Origin: Roseicitreum antarcticum
Lineage (GTDB): Bacteria > Pseudomonadota > Alphaproteobacteria > Rhodobacterales > Rhodobacteraceae
DNA length: 64,000 nt
Direction: 5' to 3'
Assembly: GCF_014681765.1 (NCBI RefSeq)
Contig: NZ_CP061498.1
Location: 1,798,001-1,862,000, forward strand
Positions within the stretch are counted from its first letter, which is position 1. Each line of letters begins with the position of its first letter. A program made the translations under genes and the position numbers. Below the pieces are notes generated by a model that saw nothing but the letters and a program-made list of their open reading frames with translations, was not told the DNA's origin and did no database searches. Positions 62,169 through 64,000 of the stretch are shown piece after piece.

Positions 62169-64000
62169 ATGGTGATCCAGGGGCAGCTGGCCGGAATATG
62201 GCGCTATCCTGTCAGCTCACTCGGCGGTGAACGGCTTGATCGCGCGGAAATTGGGCCGCGCGGTTTGCTTGGCGACCGCACCTTCGGGTTGTTCGACAAC
62301 GAGGACGGTGCACATATCTATCCCGCCCGCGATGCACGCTGGAATCCCGCCCCACTGCTTTCCGCACGGCTCACCGCGAACGGGCCGGAACTGTCGGTCA
62401 ATGGAACTGATTGGGCTTCTGCAGACACCCCGGACATGCAGGCGCAGGTGGCGCAGGTGCTGGGTCGCCCGGCCAGCCTGCGCGCATATGATGCCGAAAT
62501 CAGGCCCCGCTATAATGTTGCGCCGCTGCATTTGCTGAGTCTTCAGGCAATGGCGGCGCTGCGCCGCGCGATCCCCGACAGCGCGATTGATGCGCGCCGC
62601 TTCCGGCCCAATCTGCTGGTCGACCTGCCCGATCTGGCCGGTGAAATTCCCGAATATGCCCTGCTGGGGGTGGAATTCAGCCTTGGCGGCCTGCGTCTGC
62701 GCGGTACGGTTCCCTGCGGGCGTTGTGGCTTCACAAGCCTGCCCGTCGGCGACGGGTTGCCCGAAGACCCCGCCGTTCTGCGCACGCTCGTCCGCCGGTT
62801 TGAGCGGAATTTCGGGATATATTGCGAAGTCATCGACGCAGGCACCTTGCACGTCGCCGCCCCGCTGCACGCGACAGCATCCGCGCAGGGCCCTGGGCCT
62901 GTGGTGATTGTCGGCGGCGGACAGGCGGGCGTGACGGCGGCGCGCGCGTTGCGCAAACACGGCTATGTGGGCCCAATCCGCATTTTCGCGGCCGAGCGTC
63001 ACTTGCCCTATGAACGCCCGCCCCTGTCAAAGCATATACTTAACCCCGGCGCGATTGTATCGCCGCTCCTCAGCGCGCAAGACGCCGCAACAGCCAATCT
63101 TGCGCTGGACCTTGCCACCCCCGTTGAGGCAATAGACCTGAACGCGCGGCAGGTCGAAACGGCGGACGGCAGCATTGTGTCCTTTGGCACGCTGATCCTT
63201 GCCATGGGTGGGCTGGCGCGGCGTTTGCCGGGCTTGAACCGTGGGCATGGCAGGGTGCATGAACTGCGGTCGCAAGACGATGCCGCACGCCTATCCGGGG
63301 CGCTGCACCCGGGCACGCGCCTGTTCATTCTGGGCGGTGGCTGGATTGGCATGGAAATCGCAGCGGCGGCGCGGATAGCCGGTGCAGAGGTTTCGCTGTT
63401 CGTGCGCAGCACCGCGCTGGCGCCGCATATGCTCCCGCCCGTTGTCTCAGACGCGCTGACTGCACTGCACCGCGCGCATGGCATTACACTGCATTTCGGG
63501 GTAGAACCCCGGTTTCATGAAACTGAAACCGGCGTCCGTTGCGAGGTCGGCGGGCAGCACCTGACCGCGGATCATCTGTTGCTGGCCATCGGGATGGTGG
63601 CGAATGACGGACTGGCCCGCCGCGCGGGGCTAGACTGCGCGAACGGCATTCTGACCGATGAAACTGGTGCCACCTCGCATGAGGGGGTATTTGCCATCGG
63701 CGATGTCGCCCTACCCCCCAGCGGGCGTTTTGAGACATGGCAAAACGCCAATCTTCAGGCCGACCGCGTCGCGCGCCACATTCTGGGCCAGCCCGCCCCG
63801 CCACCGGAACCGCTGCGCTTCTGGTCCGAGCAGTTTGGCCACCGCGTGCAGGTCGTCGGGCGACCTGATCCGAAGGCCAGCCTTCTGTCGCAGTCCGGTC
63901 AATTCTGGGATTTCGGTAGTTTCGCCGTGGGCATCGACACGCCCGAGGCGATACACCGCGCGGCGCGCAGGCTGTCGCTCAGCGAACCGGTGGCGCCAGG
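62169..64000 (+). CDS. MOSC-domain / FAD-NAD ferredoxin-reductase-type fusion protein (3' partial)
   Basis: The frame is open from ATG 62169 to the window end (610 complete codons) and must continue beyond. Residues 1-~230 form MOSC_N plus MOSC: GIWRYPVSSLGGERLDRAEI, FRPNLLVDLPDLAG and LRGTVPCGRCGFTSLP with Cys183 and Cys186, the motif of molybdenum-cofactor-sulphur proteins. Residues ~243-610 form a pyridine-nucleotide-disulphide reductase fold: VVIVGGGQAGVTAARALRKH (FAD), YERPPLSKHIL, FILGGGWIGMEIAAAARIAG (NAD, ~389) and HEGVFAIGDVALPPSG (~505). It may link electrons from NAD(P)H to a partner oxygenase or molybdo-protein. No ribosome site is obvious. Confidence 0.82.
   Translation, partial: MVIQGQLAGIWRYPVSSLGGERLDRAEIGPRGLLGDRTFGLFDNEDGAHIYPARDARWNPAPLLSARLTANGPELSVNGTDWASADTPDMQAQVAQVLGRPASLRAYDAEIRPRYNVAPLHLLSLQAMAALRRAIPDSAIDARRFRPNLLVDLPDLAGEIPEYALLGVEFSLGGLRLRGTVPCGRCGFTSLPVGDGLPEDPAVLRTLVRRFERNFGIYCEVIDAGTLHVAAPLHATASAQGPGPVVIVGGGQAGVTAARALRKHGYVGPIRIFAAERHLPYERPPLSKHILNPGAIVSPLLSAQDAATANLALDLATPVEAIDLNARQVETADGSIVSFGTLILAMGGLARRLPGLNRGHGRVHELRSQDDAARLSGALHPGTRLFILGGGWIGMEIAAAARIAGAEVSLFVRSTALAPHMLPPVVSDALTALHRAHGITLHFGVEPRFHETETGVRCEVGGQHLTADHLLLAIGMVANDGLARRAGLDCANGILTDETGATSHEGVFAIGDVALPPSGRFETWQNANLQADRVARHILGQPAPPPEPLRFWSEQFGHRVQVVGRPDPKASLLSQSGQFWDFGSFAVGIDTPEAIHRAARRLSLSEPVAP

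Overview
The window looks like chromosome of an alphaproteobacterium, most likely family Rhodobacteraceae. The DNA is GC-rich, genes are packed into operons joined by 4-nt ATGA overlaps, catabolic ABC transporters are abundant, and the proteins look like those of that group. This is a family-level guess from protein character only. No rRNA, tRNA or CRISPR array was seen.

Layout. (1) 1-3331: end of a 2-oxoacid dehydrogenase-type operon: a lipoyl carrier subunit, an aldehyde dehydrogenase and an E2 acyltransferase. (2) 3348-7875: housekeeping genes (pyridoxal kinase, PaaI-type thioesterase, methylthioadenosine-nucleosidase-like protein) scattered among decayed insertion sequences and a dead solute-binding gene. 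(3) 7961-18076: a sugar-acid utilisation operon. It has a LacI-type regulator with a palindromic operator, a GH88/105-type unsaturated uronyl hydrolase, KduI, a large unrecognised 842-residue protein and a complete CUT1-type sugar ABC importer. (4) 18381-21605: an esterase, an IS5-type remnant, a BaiN-type flavoprotein and an IMPACT/YigZ-domain protein. (5) 21798-59041: a very large, apparently co-regulated catabolic locus. A leftward arm of about 15 genes and a rightward arm of 10 genes diverge from 36822-37056. A dipeptide-type ABC importer, a GntR/FadR-type regulator and a second solute-binding protein follow beyond an IS256-family insertion. (6) 59071-64000: a terminator, an IS5-family remnant, a MarR/deiodinase-like pair, a graveyard of IS110/IS3/IS481 fragments, and a MOSC-ferredoxin-reductase fusion that runs off the end.

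How the genes work together. In region 3, oligo-uronides would be imported by the SBP/permease/ATPase set. The unsaturated end sugar would be clipped by the GH105-type enzyme and the resulting 5-keto-4-deoxyuronate isomerised by KduI. The 842-residue protein is a candidate new polysaccharide-active enzyme. In region 5 the content points to import and stepwise hydrolysis of a peptide-like or cyclic amide/ureide compound. The locus has five peptidase- or deacylase-fold hydrolases (M14, M20, M32, M24/creatinase-like, AstE-like), a dihydroorotase/hydantoinase-like enzyme, a second amidohydrolase, a PuuE-like allantoinase and an AllA-like ureidoglycolate lyase. It also has two class I aminotransferases, an Ldh2-type dehydrogenase, two DUF4438 proteins, a TIM-barrel-like protein, several NAD(P) oxidoreductases, RidA and a heterodimeric ABC exporter. 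A 12-bp motif, A[AT]TGTCGACANT, sits in three of its regulatory gaps at a nearly fixed distance from a TTGAC(A/T) hexamer. This suggests one regulator, probably the GntR protein at 56675, controls the whole locus. The substrate is not known to me; this locus is the best candidate here for an undescribed system.
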